Part shown: piece by piece, positions 1 through 11,971 of the stretch
Layout: each line of letters starts with the position of its first letter
How positions within the stretch are numbered: the first letter of the stretch is position 1
Source of the DNA: Omnitrophica WOR_2 bacterium RIFCSPHIGHO2_02_FULL_67_20
GTDB taxonomy: Bacteria > Omnitrophota > Gorgyraeia > Aquiviventales > Aquiviventaceae
Assembly: GCA_001805695.1 (NCBI GenBank)
Contig: MHGT01000007.1
Location: 19,001 to 51,068 of the forward strand
Length of the DNA: 32,068 nucleotides
Direction: 5' to 3'
Position numbers and translations under genes: made by a program
Notes under the pieces: generated by a model
Databases searched by the model: none
What the model saw: only the letters and a program-made list of their open reading frames with translations
What the model was told of the DNA's origin: nothing

Positions 1-534
1 GCGGTGGTCGATGACGGCACGGCGAGCGTCGAGACCCGCCTGGGGGCGATCCGGGACCTGGCGCTGGCCCGGCGCTCGACGGATCCCGGCGACGACCTGC
101 TCGTCGTCGGCACCGACAACCTGTTCCGCTGGTCGCTCGCCCGGTTCGTGCAGGAAGCCCGGCGCCATGCCCCGAAGCCGAGCCTGGCGCTCTGGCGGGC
201 GAAGTCGTTGGACGCCGTGAAAGAGTTCGGCGTCGTCACACGGGACCCGACGATGCGCGTCACCGCGTTCGTGGAGAAGTCGTCGCAGCCCCCGTCGGCG
301 GAGGTGGCGCTGTGCGTCTACTTCTTTCCCGGGCCGATGTGCGGGGACATCCAGCGGTTCCTGGACGGCGGGGGCAATCCCGACGCGCCCGGCTACTTTC
401 TCGAGTGGCTGGTGCGGCGGGGCGAGGTCTACGGCATCATGATGCCGGGCGCGTGGTATGATATCGGCTCGCTCGACTCGTACCAGACGGTGCTCAAGGA
501 ATGGCCGCAAGCGGGTGAGGAGTCCGGGGTGTAG
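1..534 (+). CDS. NDP-sugar nucleotidyltransferase (5'-truncated by window edge)
   Basis: Open frame from base 1 (AVVDDGTAS...), with LLVVGTDNLF, FGVV, FVEK and WYDIGSLDSYQ motifs typical of glucose-1-phosphate thymidylyltransferase-like proteins. Confidence 0.8.
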   Translation, partial: AVVDDGTASVETRLGAIRDLALARRSTDPGDDLLVVGTDNLFRWSLARFVQEARRHAPKPSLALWRAKSLDAVKEFGVVTRDPTMRVTAFVEKSSQPPSAEVALCVYFFPGPMCGDIQRFLDGGGNPDAPGYFLEWLVRRGEVYGIMMPGAWYDIGSLDSYQTVLKEWPQAGEESGV

Positions 535-578
535 GGTGAAGGGGTCATCTGCCAAGATCATTCGATAGGAGACCAGAC

Positions 579-1724
579 ATGCGGCGTCATCTGTTTACGT
601 CGGAGTCCGTGACGGAGGGACATCCCGACAAGATTGCGGACCAGATCTCCGACGCGGTGCTCGATGCCATCTATGAGAAGGACCCGAACGGCCGCGTCGC
701 CTGCGAGGCGCTGGTGACCACGGGCCTCGCGTTCGTCGCGGGCGAGATCACCACCTCGTGCTACATCGAGATCCCCCAGATCGTGCGCGAGACAATCCAC
801 CGCGTCGGCTACGTCGAGCCGGAGCACGGGTTTGCCTGGAAGACCTGCGGGGTCGCGACGGCCATCCAGGCCCAGTCGCCGGACATCGCTCTGGGGGTCG
901 ACAAGGGCGGGGCGGGGGACCAGGGCATGATGTTCGGTTATGCGACCCGGGAAACGCCCGAGCTCATGCCGCTGCCGATCATGCTCGCCCACCGCCTGGC
1001 GCGGCGCCTGGCCGAGGTGCGGAAGCAGCGGCTGGTCGACTACCTCCGGCCTGACGGCAAGACGCAGGTGACGGTGGAGTACCACGACGGGCACGCGGCG
1101 CGCCTCGAGGCGCTGGTCGTCAGCGCCCACCACAAGGCCGGCGTGTCCATGGCGCGGATCCGCGGCGATATCAAGCGGCTCGTCATCGAGCCGGTCGTGC
1201 CCAAGCTGTGGCTGGACCGGAAGACCAAGATCTTCGTGAACCCGACCGGCCGTTTTGAGGTCGGCGGGCCGATGGGGGACACCGGCCTGACCGGGCGGAA
1301 GATCGTCATGGACACCTACGGCGGCGTCATCGGCCACGGCGGCGGCGCGTTCTCGGGCAAGGACCCGACCAAAGTCGACCGCTCGGCCGCCTACATGGCC
1401 CGCTACGTGGCGAAGAACCTGGTCGCCGCGGGCGTCGCGGACCGGTGCGAAATCGAGCTCGCCTACGCCATCGGCGTCGCGGAGCCGGTGTCCATCATGG
1501 TCAACACCCATGGCACGGGCAAGCTCTCCGAGGCGAGCCTCCTGAAGATCATCCGGGAGCTCTTCGACCTGACGCCGGGAGGCATCATCCGCACGCTGAA
1601 GCTCCGCCGGCCCATCTACTTCAAGACCGCCGCGTACGGCCATTTCGGCCGCGAGAATGAAGGATTCCCATGGGAAGAAGTGGACCGCGTCAAGGACATC
1701 CAGCGCTCGGCGCGCCACCACTAG
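579..1724 (+). CDS. metK: S-adenosylmethionine synthetase
   Basis: [67 protein letters not shown]-like AGGAGA upstream. Confidence 0.98.
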   Translation: MRRHLFTSESVTEGHPDKIADQISDAVLDAIYEKDPNGRVACEALVTTGLAFVAGEITTSCYIEIPQIVRETIHRVGYVEPEHGFAWKTCGVATAIQAQSPDIALGVDKGGAGDQGMMFGYATRETPELMPLPIMLAHRLARRLAEVRKQRLVDYLRPDGKTQVTVEYHDGHAARLEALVVSAHHKAGVSMARIRGDIKRLVIEPVVPKLWLDRKTKIFVNPTGRFEVGGPMGDTGLTGRKIVMDTYGGVIGHGGGAFSGKDPTKVDRSAAYMARYVAKNLVAAGVADRCEIELAYAIGVAEPVSIMVNTHGTGKLSEASLLKIIRELFDLTPGGIIRTLKLRRPIYFKTAAYGHFGRENEGFPWEEVDRVKDIQRSARHH

Positions 1725-1725
1725 A

Positions 1726-1760
1726 TCAGTAGGCAGAAAGCAGAAGGCAGCAGGCAGCGA
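1726..1760. repeat. Heptad array locus 1 (TCAGTAG GCAGAAA GCAGAAG GCAGCAG GCAGCGA)
   Basis: GCAG at 1733, 1740, 1747 and 1754, exact 7-bp period; metK-ahcY spacer. Confidence 0.8.
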
Positions 1761-1779
1761 ACCGAGGGAGAGGAGTCGC

Positions 1780-3111
1780 ATGGCGAGCCTAACCGCAGAG
1801 CGAGTGGAGACGCAACATGGAGCGAAGCGCTCGATGACCCGACGGAATCCATCCCGCGCGTCCCACATCGCGAATCCCAATCTGGCGAGCGCGGGACGCT
1901 CCAAGATCGATTGGGCGGAGGGCCAGATGCCGGTGCTGGGGCAGATCCGCCGCCGGGCGGCGAAGCGCCGGCCGCTCAAAGGGATGCGCCTGGCCTGCTG
2001 CCTCCACGTGACGACGGAGACGGCGCACCTGATGCTCACGCTCAAAGCCGCCGGTGCCGCGGTCACGCTCTGCGCCTCCAACCCGCTCTCGACCCAGGAC
2101 GACATCGCCGCCAGCCTCGTGAAGGACTTCGGGATCTCGGTCTACGCCGTCCGCGGCGAGGACCGCGACACCTACTACGACCACATCCACGCCGTCCTCG
2201 CGCGCTCTCCCCACATCACGATGGATGACGGCGCGGACCTGGTGTCCACCATTCACAAGCAGCCGCACCGCTTCGGGCAGGACATCATCGGCGGGACCGA
2301 GGAAACGACGACCGGTGTCATCCGGCTCAAGAGCCTGGACGCCCAGGGCAAGCTGCGCTACCCGGTCATCGCGGTCAACGACGCCGACACCAAGCACCTG
2401 TTCGACAACCGCTATGGGACGGGCCAGTCCACGATCGACGGCATCCTGCGCTCGACCAACCGGCTCCTGGCCGGGTCGGTCTTCGTCATCGCCGGCTACG
2501 GCTGGTGCGGGAAGGGGCTGGCGCAGCGGGCCAAAGGTCTGGGGGCTTCCGTCATCGTGACTGAAATCGACCCTATCAAGGCGCTGGAAGCGGTGATGGA
2601 CGGGTTCCAGGTGATGACCATGAAGCAGGCGGCTTCGCGCGGCGAGTTTTTCGTCACGGTGACGGGTTGCTCGAACGTCGTGACCGCGGAGCATGTGGCG
2701 CGGATGAAGGATGGAGCGGTAGTCGCCAACTCCGGCCACTTCGACGTGGAGATCGACCTGGAGGGGGTGAAGCGGATCGCCGCGCGGCGCCAGCAGATGC
2801 GGGAGCACATCACCCAGTTCACGCTGAAGGACGGCCGGCGCGTCAACGTGCTCGGGGAAGGGCGGCTGGTGAATCTGGCCTGCGCCGAGGGGCACCCGCC
2901 GGGGGTGATGGACATGTCCTTCGCCAACCAGGCGCTCTCCGCCGAGTACCTCGTCCAGCACAGCCGCCGCCTGGAGCCGCACGTCTATTCCGTGCCGAAG
3001 GAGATCGACCGCGAGATCGCCCGGCTGAAGCTCGCGGCACTCGGCGTCTCACTCGACCGCCTGACGCCGGAGCAGCAGAAGTACCTCTCGAGCTGGGAAC
3101 TCGGCACGTAG
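1780..3111 (+). CDS. ahcY: Adenosylhomocysteinase (start could also be 1834)
   Basis: [91 protein letters not shown] before ATG 1780. Confidence 0.97.
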   Translation: MASLTAERVETQHGAKRSMTRRNPSRASHIANPNLASAGRSKIDWAEGQMPVLGQIRRRAAKRRPLKGMRLACCLHVTTETAHLMLTLKAAGAAVTLCASNPLSTQDDIAASLVKDFGISVYAVRGEDRDTYYDHIHAVLARSPHITMDDGADLVSTIHKQPHRFGQDIIGGTEETTTGVIRLKSLDAQGKLRYPVIAVNDADTKHLFDNRYGTGQSTIDGILRSTNRLLAGSVFVIAGYGWCGKGLAQRAKGLGASVIVTEIDPIKALEAVMDGFQVMTMKQAASRGEFFVTVTGCSNVVTAEHVARMKDGAVVANSGHFDVEIDLEGVKRIAARRQQMREHITQFTLKDGRRVNVLGEGRLVNLACAEGHPPGVMDMSFANQALSAEYLVQHSRRLEPHVYSVPKEIDREIARLKLAALGVSLDRLTPEQQKYLSSWELGT

Positions 3112-3114
3112 CAA

Positions 3115-3236
3115 GGTAACCAGTAACCGGTTACCAGCAACCAGCAAGAGCGCCGAAAACCGAAACCGGTAACCAGAGCTTCTGGTTACCGGTTACTGGT
3201 TTCTGGTAACGCCGGCGCCGCCGGTTACGGGGTGCG
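3115..3236. repeat. Heptad array locus 2 with 14-bp perfect hairpin between convergent ahcY and lptG
   Basis: GGTAACC AGTAACC GGTTACC AGCAACC from 3115; CTGGTTA CCGGTTA CTGGTTT CTGGTAA from 3182; AACCGGTAACCAGA(3164-3177)/TCTGGTTACCGGTT(3181-3194) with GCT loop. Confidence 0.9.
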
Positions 3237-4301
3237 CCGGAGGACCCGGACGCACCACCACACGGCCAGCACGTGCGGCGTCCAGACGGCGACGAGCACC
3301 GGCACCAGAGCGCGCTTGCCCATCCCCTCACAGAAGCCCACCAGCAGATAGTAGCCGATGCCCCAGGCCAGGCTGATCCCCAGCCCCTTGAGGTTGCCGC
3401 GGAGCGTGAGCTGGGTCGAGCCCGCGAAGGCGATGAGGCACACCACGAGGTTCATGAGGGGCAGCGTGACCTTCGAGGCGAGCTCGACGGCGTAGCGGCG
3501 CACGTCCATGCCCGTTTGCGCCAGGCGGATGAACAGCAGCCGCAGCTGCCCGTAGCGCATCAGGTCCGGCCGGCTCTGCGGCTCGATGAACGACTCCGGC
3601 TTGACCGGATAGCCGATGAGCCGCTCCACGAACGGCTCCGGTTCCCCCCGCAGTTTGCCCCCCGGTCCCGCCCGGTAGATCGTCCCGTAGAGCAGGAGCC
3701 AGCCATGCTTCGTCCAGACCGCCCGGCTCGCGTACAGGCTCTTCGTGGGCTTGTTGCGCCGGTCGTGCTCCAGAACGGTCAGGTTCTCCAGCTCCTGGGC
3801 CTTCAGGTCCAGCACCCGCGCGTGGTAGAGCCGGTTGAACGCGTCCATCATGGCCACGTTCTCGATGCGTTCGTCCGGCGCCCGGCCGCGGAACGACTCC
3901 TGCCGGAGCCGCTCGTACGCCACGGACGTCTTCGGCACGACGAAGTCGTTGACGACGAAGACGGCGAGGCTCGCGAACCAGCCGACGAACAGGAACGGCA
4001 CGCTGGCGCGCAGGAGACTGGTGCCGCTGGCGTTCATGGCCAGGAGCTCCTGGTGGCGGGAGAGCCGCGAAGCCACGAACGCGCTGCTGAGGAGCAGGGC
4101 CAACGGCGAAGCCTTGACGAAGATGAGGGGAAGAAAGTTCAGGTAGTAGCGGGCGACGGTCCCGACCGGGATGTGGTACCGGAGGATCTCATCCAGGTGC
4201 TCAAAGAGGTCGATGACGCAGCTCAGGAAGAGGAAGACGCACAGGCACCACAACCACACCGGCAGGAGCTGCGTGACGGAGTACCGATCCAAGATGCGCA
4301 T
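3225..4301 (-). CDS. lptG: LPS export permease, YjgP/YjgQ family (LptG-like)
   Basis: MRILDRYSVTQLLPVWLWCLCVFLFLSCVIDLFEHLDEIL, FVASRLSRHQELLAMNASGTSLLR; N- and C-terminal TM segments. Confidence 0.85.
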   Translation of the reverse strand: MRILDRYSVTQLLPVWLWCLCVFLFLSCVIDLFEHLDEILRYHIPVGTVARYYLNFLPLIFVKASPLALLLSSAFVASRLSRHQELLAMNASGTSLLRASVPFLFVGWFASLAVFVVNDFVVPKTSVAYERLRQESFRGRAPDERIENVAMMDAFNRLYHARVLDLKAQELENLTVLEHDRRNKPTKSLYASRAVWTKHGWLLLYGTIYRAGPGGKLRGEPEPFVERLIGYPVKPESFIEPQSRPDLMRYGQLRLLFIRLAQTGMDVRRYAVELASKVTLPLMNLVVCLIAFAGSTQLTLRGNLKGLGISLAWGIGYYLLVGFCEGMGKRALVPVLVAVWTPHVLAVWWCVRVLRRTP

Positions 4302-4317
4302 CAGATCCGCAGCCTTT

Positions 4318-4404
4318 GTGTTACGTGTAACGTGTTACGTGTCACGTCAGGGCGACGGCTGCCCGGTCCTTCCACGTAACACGTGACACGTGACACGTGA
4401 CACG
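4318..4404. repeat. Heptad array locus 3, inverted pair, lptG-lptF spacer
   Basis: GTGTTAC GTGTAAC GTGTTAC GTGTCAC (4318-4345) and ACGTAAC ACGTGAC ACGTGAC ACGTGAC (4374-4401). Confidence 0.9.
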
Positions 4405-4422
4405 AAGGGGACGCGTTGTCCA

Positions 4423-5514
4423 TTACCTTCGGACGGCGCGGGCGATCAGGATGCTGCTCACGATTCCGCCGACGATGTTCGGGCACCACATCGCCAGCCA
4501 GGGTGCCACCCAGCCCTTCAGGGCCACGGCGTTCATCCCGATGGAGGTGAGGTAGTACGCCATGAAGATCCCGAGGACCCACAGGTAGCTGGTGAGCCGC
4601 TCGTGGTGGTGGAGCCGGAGGCCGAGTGAGAGCCCGAAGGCGACGAAGATCAGCGCCGCGAAGGAGGCGGTGATCTTGCGGTGGAGTTCCAGGCTGACCG
4701 GCAGCGTCTCGATCCCCTGCGCGGCGAGTTGGTGGCGCTCGGCGAGCAGCTCCTTGAAGGTCATCTCCTTGAGCTTCTTGCCCATCCGCTCGGGGTCATC
4801 CTGGTCCGTGCGGAGCGCCATGGTATAGTCCGTGAAGTTGACCTTGTAGAACGAGCCGGGGTGCTTAAGGTCCCACTCGTCCACCGTGCCGTCGTAGAGC
4901 CGCAGTTGCACGCCGCGCTTATTTTGCAGGCGATGGAACTCGCCGTGGTCGGCGATGATGGTTCGCGTCGGGCCGTTGGGCTGCGGTTCGTAGATGCGGA
5001 CCCCCTCGAGCTTCTGCCCCTCCACCCGGTAGACGAAGATGAGGTAGGGCGAAAACTCCTTGATGAAGGTCCCCGCCTCGAGGTAGGCGGTGGGCTGCTT
5101 GACGCCGATGGCCTTAAGCTGCCGGCGGAAGGCCAGGTGCGAGGCCGGCACCAGCCGGTCGTTCACGATGACCAGGGCGACGCTGATGACCGCTCCGACG
5201 AGCAGCAGCGGGAACACGAGGCGGATCGGCGGAACACCGGAGGCGCGCATGGCGATGAGCTCGTAGTCAGTGTTCAGCCGGCCGAACGCGAGCGTCATGG
5301 CGACCAGGCAGGCCATCGGCACGGTGAAGCTTAAGAGATAGGGAATCAGGTAGAGGATGAGCCGGACGATGTCGAACGGGCTCACCCCCTTCGAGACGAC
5401 GAGCTCGGTGAACCGGATGATGTTGCCGATGAGCAGCACCGCCGTCAGCCCTCCCATCGTGACGACGAAGGGGGCGGCGTGCTCGCGCAGGATGTAGGTC
5501 CGGAGGATTCTCAT
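4423..5514 (-). CDS. lptF: LPS export permease, YjgP/YjgQ family (LptF-like)
   Basis: MRILRTYILREHAAPFVVTMGGLTAVLLIGNIIRFTELVVSKGVSPFDIVRLILYLIPYLLSFTVPMACLVA...LNTDYELIAMRASGVPPIRLVFPLL. Confidence 0.88.
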   Translation of the reverse strand: MRILRTYILREHAAPFVVTMGGLTAVLLIGNIIRFTELVVSKGVSPFDIVRLILYLIPYLLSFTVPMACLVAMTLAFGRLNTDYELIAMRASGVPPIRLVFPLLLVGAVISVALVIVNDRLVPASHLAFRRQLKAIGVKQPTAYLEAGTFIKEFSPYLIFVYRVEGQKLEGVRIYEPQPNGPTRTIIADHGEFHRLQNKRGVQLRLYDGTVDEWDLKHPGSFYKVNFTDYTMALRTDQDDPERMGKKLKEMTFKELLAERHQLAAQGIETLPVSLELHRKITASFAALIFVAFGLSLGLRLHHHERLTSYLWVLGIFMAYYLTSIGMNAVALKGWVAPWLAMWCPNIVGGIVSSILIARAVRR

Positions 5515-5518
5515 GAAC

Positions 5519-5583
5519 GGTTCGGGGTTCGGGGTTCGGGGTTCGGAGCCATTTCCCCGAACCCTGATCCCTGATCCCTGAAC
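5519..5583. repeat. Heptad array locus 4, inverted pair, comF-lptF spacer
   Basis: TTC at 5521, 5528, 5535 and 5542 (GGTTCGG units); GA at 5559, 5566, 5573 and 5580 (CCCGAAC/CCTGATC units); exact 7-bp period in both arms. Confidence 0.9.
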
Positions 5584-5586
5584 AGT

Positions 5587-6309
5587 CTAGCGCTCATCGA
5601 GCGGGGTCCTTGCGGCGGTCAACACGTACACCCTAGTTGCGCCCGCCCGCTTGAGCGCCAGCGCGCACTCATGAGCGGTGGCGCCGCTCGTGAGCACGTC
5701 GTCCACGAGCAGGATGGTCCGGTCGCGGACATCCCCGGGAAGGGCGGTGAAGGCTTCCCGGACGTTGCGCGAGCGCTCGCGCCATGACAGGCGGGTCTGC
5801 GTCGCGGTCCAGCGCGTCCGCGCCAAGGCGCGCGGCCGGCACGGCTTGCCGAGCGACCGGGCGATGGGGCGGGCCAAGTCCTCCGCCGGGTTGCCGCCGC
5901 CCAGCCAGCGCTTGAGCCCATGGAGCGGGACGGGCACGACCGCCGACACCTCCCCAAGAGGCAGCGACTCGCGCGCCGTCCGAGCCATTCCGTCAGCCAG
6001 CCAGCGGCCCAGTCGCCAGCGGCGGCGGTACTTGAAGCGGCGGATGGCGAGCCGGGCAGGGCCGGCATAACGCCAGGGCGCGCGGGCCAGCTCAAACGCG
6101 CGCGGAGCCTCGCGGCAGGCCGCGCAGTCCATGCGCGCGTCGAAGGCGCCCCGCAGCTCCACGCCGCAGCGCTGGCACGCGGGGGCGAGGGTGGCCGGCA
6201 GGGCGCGCTCGCAGCGGCGGCATACCGTCCGTTCTGCAGGGGAGGGGGCGTCGCAGAGCCGGCACGCCGGCGGATAGAGCAGGTTGGTCAACGCTGCGAA
6301 GAGAAACAC
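5587..6309 (-). CDS. comF: ComF family protein (phosphoribosyltransferase domain, N-terminal CxxC pairs)
   Basis: LLYPPACRLCDAPSPAERTVCRRCERALP, VVPVPLHGLKRWLGGGNPAEDLARPIA, ILLVDDVLTSGATAHECALALKRAGA. Confidence 0.93.
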   Translation of the reverse strand: MFLFAALTNLLYPPACRLCDAPSPAERTVCRRCERALPATLAPACQRCGVELRGAFDARMDCAACREAPRAFELARAPWRYAGPARLAIRRFKYRRRWRLGRWLADGMARTARESLPLGEVSAVVPVPLHGLKRWLGGGNPAEDLARPIARSLGKPCRPRALARTRWTATQTRLSWRERSRNVREAFTALPGDVRDRTILLVDDVLTSGATAHECALALKRAGATRVYVLTAARTPLDER

Positions 6310-6317
6310 GCGCTATG

Positions 6318-6400
6318 ATAACGCTGATGCACGCTGATGGCAACGCTGATTCCAGGCGGATGACGTGGATGATGAAGCTTGACGCTGATACGGCCGTCCG
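6318..6400. repeat. CGCTGAT-type degenerate short repeat, comF-DUF255 spacer
   Basis: AACGCTGAT GCACGCTGAT GGCAACGCTGAT ... GACGCTGAT. Confidence 0.6.
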
Positions 6401-6416
6401 CTAGTCTAATGATGAT

Positions 6417-8710
<2,294 letters not shown>

Positions 8711-8711
<1 letters not shown>

Positions 8712-8908
8712 TGGCCAGCAAAGTTCGAGTGGAGCGCAAGGTCGCGCAGACGGCGCAGGCCGCATCACCGGCGGTCTCGCAGGGGGAGGTCGCGCAGGTG
8801 GCGTATGAGCTGTTTGAGCGCCGCGGAGGCGTGCCGGGGCACGACGTGGAGGACTGGCTTGAGGCGGAGCGGATTGTCAGGGCGCGGCGCCGCGGCGGCG
8901 CGCGATGA
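8711..8908 (+). CDS. DUF2934-like small protein
   Basis: VAQVAYELFERRGGVPGHDVEDWLEAERIVRARR; 1-nt TGATG overlap with upstream CDS. Confidence 0.75.
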
Positions 8909-9327
8909 TCCCACCACCTGCGCCAGCCCCGGTCCGGAAGCCGTGCATCCTCATTGTGGACGACGTGCAGAACATCCTCGCCGTGGTCTCGCGCCGCCTC
9001 CAGAGCTGGGGCTACGAGCCGCTGATCGCGGAGAGCGGCGAGGAGGGGCTCGCCATCGCTGAGGCACAACTCCCCGACCTCATCCTGCTCGACGTCATGA
9101 TGCCCAAGATGAAGGGGCGGGAGGTGTGCGCGCGCCTCAAGGCGAACCCGAAGACCCAGCACATCCCGGTCATCTTCACGACCGCCCTCGGCCTCGCCGA
9201 CCACATCAAGGCGGGGATGGACTTGGGCGCGGCGGACTACATCGTGAAGCCCTTCGAGCCGGCTGAGTTGAAAGAACGCATCGCGAGTGTGTTGGCCCGC
9301 CATCAGCGCGCTGGGAACTCACCCTGA
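8905..9327 (+). CDS. Response regulator receiver-domain protein (single domain)
   Basis: CILIVDDVQNILAVVSRRLQSWGY, DLILLDVMMPKMKG, VIFTTALG, DYIVKPFEPAEL; ATGA overlap with upstream CDS. Confidence 0.93.
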   Translation: MIPPPAPAPVRKPCILIVDDVQNILAVVSRRLQSWGYEPLIAESGEEGLAIAEAQLPDLILLDVMMPKMKGREVCARLKANPKTQHIPVIFTTALGLADHIKAGMDLGAADYIVKPFEPAELKERIASVLARHQRAGNSP

Positions 9328-9390
9328 GGCAACGCGGATAGATCATCTGCGTAATCCAGCTTTTCAATCGGCGTAATCAGCACCTTGGGG
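9325..9390. repeat. GCGTAATC/GCGGAT-type degenerate short repeat, RR-helicase spacer
   Basis: AACGCGGATAGATCATCTGCGTAATCCAGC...ATCGGCGTAATCAGC. Confidence 0.45.
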
Positions 9391-9489
9391 CAGTGCCCGT
9401 CCATCTCCCCTCTAGACCCTCCGTCGAGATTGTGCGACAATAGTGCTTGGCCTATCCGTGTTTTGCATCCCACCACGTTGAAAGGACCA

Positions 9490-10854
9490 ATGGCACCGAG
9501 CGATCACCCATCCAGCACGCCCGTTCCGGCAGCACCCCTGGCGCCTGCTCCACCGGGACCGATGTTCGATGACTTGGGGCTGCACGCGGACCTCCTCAAG
9601 AGCATCCACGACATGGGCTTCATCCGGCCCACGCCCATCCAGGCGCAGGCGATTCCGGTCATCCTCTCCGGCCGGGACGTCATCGGCCTGGCCCAGACCG
9701 GCACCGGCAAGACGGCCGCCTTTGTCCTGCCCATCCTCCACCGGCTCCTGCTGGGCCGGCACAGCCGCCACGTCCGCACCCTCATCGTGGCACCGACCCG
9801 GGAGCTCGCGCTCCAGTCCATGGAGCAGATCAAGGGGCTCTCGCGCCACGTCCCGCTGAAGGGCGTGGCCATCTTCGGCGGCGTGCCGATGGAGCCGCAG
9901 ATCACCGCGCTCGCCCATGGGGTGGACATCATCTCGGCGACCCCGGGCCGGCTCCTCGACCACATCTACTCGGGCCGCATCGACTTCATCGACCTCAGCG
10001 TGCTCGTCCTCGACGAGGTGGACCGGATGCTCGACATGGGCTTCCTGCCCGACATCCAGAACATCCTGCGCCTCCTGCCGCCCAAGCGGCAGAACCTGGT
10101 GTTCTCCGCCACCCTGCCGCCGGAAATCCAGAAGCTGGTCCACCAGATTCTGCACGACCCGGTGACCATCCAGATCGGCCAGCGCTCCTCGCCGGCCGTC
10201 GGCATCCGCCACGCCGTGTACCCGGTGCCGCGGCACCTGAAAACCGAGCTCCTCATGCGGCTCCTCCGCCAGCCCGACATGAGCTCCGTCCTCATCTTCA
10301 CCCGGACCAAGTCCTACGCCTCGCGGCTCTCGGAGGCACTCGGCCAGAAGGGCCTCAGGGTGTCCGTGCTGCACGGCGACCGCAGCCAGAGCCAACGCCT
10401 GCGCGCGCTCGAACAGTTCCGGAAGGGCCGCAGCCAGGTCATGGTGGCGACCGACATCGCGGCCCGGGGCCTCGACATCGACGACATCAGCCACGTCATC
10501 AACTTCGATGTCCCGAACACCCCGGAGGACTATGTCCACCGCATCGGCCGCACCGCGCGCGTCGATGCGACCGGCGACGCCTTCAGCCTCATCTCGCACG
10601 ACGAAGAGCCCATGATCACCGAGATCGAGAAATCGCTCAAACGCACACTCCCCCGCGTGACCCTGCCCGACTTCGATTACAAGCGCGGCGGACCCGGCCC
10701 TTCGCACACCCGTCCCGCGCACGCCGGCCACCACGGTCGCGGCGGCCCTCACCGGCCCGGATCTTCCCACGTCTCCGGCGGTCCTCACGGGTTCGGCGCT
10801 CCCCGCCGGCGCCGCCGCGGCGGCAGCGGACACGGCCCAGGCCGGCCGCACTAA
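9490..10854 (+). CDS. DEAD/DEAH-box RNA helicase (RhlE-like) with His/Gly/Pro/Arg-rich C-terminal tail
   Basis: AQTGTGKTAAF, PTRELALQ, TPGRLLDH, VLDEVDRMLDMGF, FSATLP, ATDIAARGLDID, HRIGRTARV. Confidence 0.95.
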   Translation: MAPSDHPSSTPVPAAPLAPAPPGPMFDDLGLHADLLKSIHDMGFIRPTPIQAQAIPVILSGRDVIGLAQTGTGKTAAFVLPILHRLLLGRHSRHVRTLIVAPTRELALQSMEQIKGLSRHVPLKGVAIFGGVPMEPQITALAHGVDIISATPGRLLDHIYSGRIDFIDLSVLVLDEVDRMLDMGFLPDIQNILRLLPPKRQNLVFSATLPPEIQKLVHQILHDPVTIQIGQRSSPAVGIRHAVYPVPRHLKTELLMRLLRQPDMSSVLIFTRTKSYASRLSEALGQKGLRVSVLHGDRSQSQRLRALEQFRKGRSQVMVATDIAARGLDIDDISHVINFDVPNTPEDYVHRIGRTARVDATGDAFSLISHDEEPMITEIEKSLKRTLPRVTLPDFDYKRGGPGPSHTRPAHAGHHGRGGPHRPGSSHVSGGPHGFGAPRRRRRGGSGHGPGRPH

Positions 10855-10857
10855 CAG

Positions 10858-11928
10858 ATGCACATCGGCCTCGTCGGCCTGCCGCAGGCGGGGAAGAAGA
10901 CGCTCCTGCGCCTCCTCACGCGGGTGGACGCCTCGGCGGCATCACCGGGCAATGGCGCGGTCCCCGGCGTCTGCCCGGTGCGGGACCCGCGCGTGGACCG
11001 TCTCGCCGCGCTCTACCAGCCCAAGAAAATCACCCACGCGACCATCCAGTACCTCCTCATGCCGGACCTCACCAAAGATTCCCCCAAGAACCAGGAGCTG
11101 TTCCGCTCGCTCCTCAACGTGGACGTGCTGGCCGCGGTCGTGCGCGCCTTCACGGACGAGGCGGTCTTCCACCTCGAGGGGTCGGTGGATCCGCTGCGGG
11201 ACATCGACATGATCCTGGCGGAGCTCATCCTCAACGACTTGCTCTTCGTCGAGAAGCGGCTCGAGCGGATCGCCAAGGAGCGCACTCAGCGCAGCGGGAT
11301 GGACCGGGCCAAGGAAGAAACCCTGCTGAAGGCATTCCAGGCCCGCCTGAACGACAGCCTGCCGCTGCGCACGCTCGAGCTCAGCCCAAATGAGCAGCAG
11401 CTCTTGAGCGGGGCACCCCTCCTCTCCTGCAAGCCACTCCTGCTCATCCTCAACGTCGGAGACGAGGACGTGCGCGACAAGCGCCTTGCGGACGACGTGG
11501 CGCAGCGCTGGGCCGCCCACCAGGTCCATGTCGTGCAGGTGTCGGCCAAGATCGAGGAAGAGCTGGCGGCACTCGAGGACCCGGCGGAGCGCGCCGCGTT
11601 CCTGAAAGAGCTCGGCATCGCGGAGTCGGCGATTGACGTCCTCACCCGCGTCAGCTACGAAGCGCTCGGACTCATCTCCTACTTCACGGTCGGCCCTGAC
11701 GAGGTGCGGGCCTGGACGGTGCGTCGGGGCTCGGCAGCGCCGGCGGCGGGCGGCGTCATCCATTCCGACATCGAGCGCGGGTTCATCCGCGCGGAGCTCA
11801 TCAAGTATGGCGACCTCATCAGTCTGGGCAGTGAGCAGGCGGTGGCGAGTGCGGGCAAGGCGCTGTTGAAGGGGAAGGAGTACGTCGTCGAGGACGGCGA
11901 CATCCTCAACTTCCGCTTCAGTGTGTGA
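10858..11928 (+). CDS. YchF/OBG-like protein with degenerate P-loop and C-terminal TGS-like domain
   Basis: MHIGLVGLPQAGKKTLLRLLT, DPRVDRLAALYQPKKITHATIQYL, GLISYFTVGPDEVRAWTVRRGSAAPAAGGVIHSDIERGFIRAELIKYGDLI...KEYVVEDGDILNFRF. Confidence 0.85.
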   Translation: MHIGLVGLPQAGKKTLLRLLTRVDASAASPGNGAVPGVCPVRDPRVDRLAALYQPKKITHATIQYLLMPDLTKDSPKNQELFRSLLNVDVLAAVVRAFTDEAVFHLEGSVDPLRDIDMILAELILNDLLFVEKRLERIAKERTQRSGMDRAKEETLLKAFQARLNDSLPLRTLELSPNEQQLLSGAPLLSCKPLLLILNVGDEDVRDKRLADDVAQRWAAHQVHVVQVSAKIEEELAALEDPAERAAFLKELGIAESAIDVLTRVSYEALGLISYFTVGPDEVRAWTVRRGSAAPAAGGVIHSDIERGFIRAELIKYGDLISLGSEQAVASAGKALLKGKEYVVEDGDILNFRFSV

Positions 11929-11971
11929 GATGAGGAGACAGGATGCAGGACCCCGGACGGGAGGAAAAAAG

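Noticed and set aside
535-578. SAM/SAH riboswitch upstream of metK
   Set aside because: Only about 44 nt of spacer between genes and no recognisable aptamer.
558-2105. Long minus-strand ORF (515 aa) over metK/ahcY
   Set aside because: Antisense shadow ORF in a GC-rich region; the plus strand encodes unmistakable MetK and AhcY and the minus product has no recognisable family features.
3115-3236. CRISPR-like interpretation of the short repeats
   Set aside because: Units are 7 bp with no unique spacers of regular length and no cas genes; not a CRISPR array.
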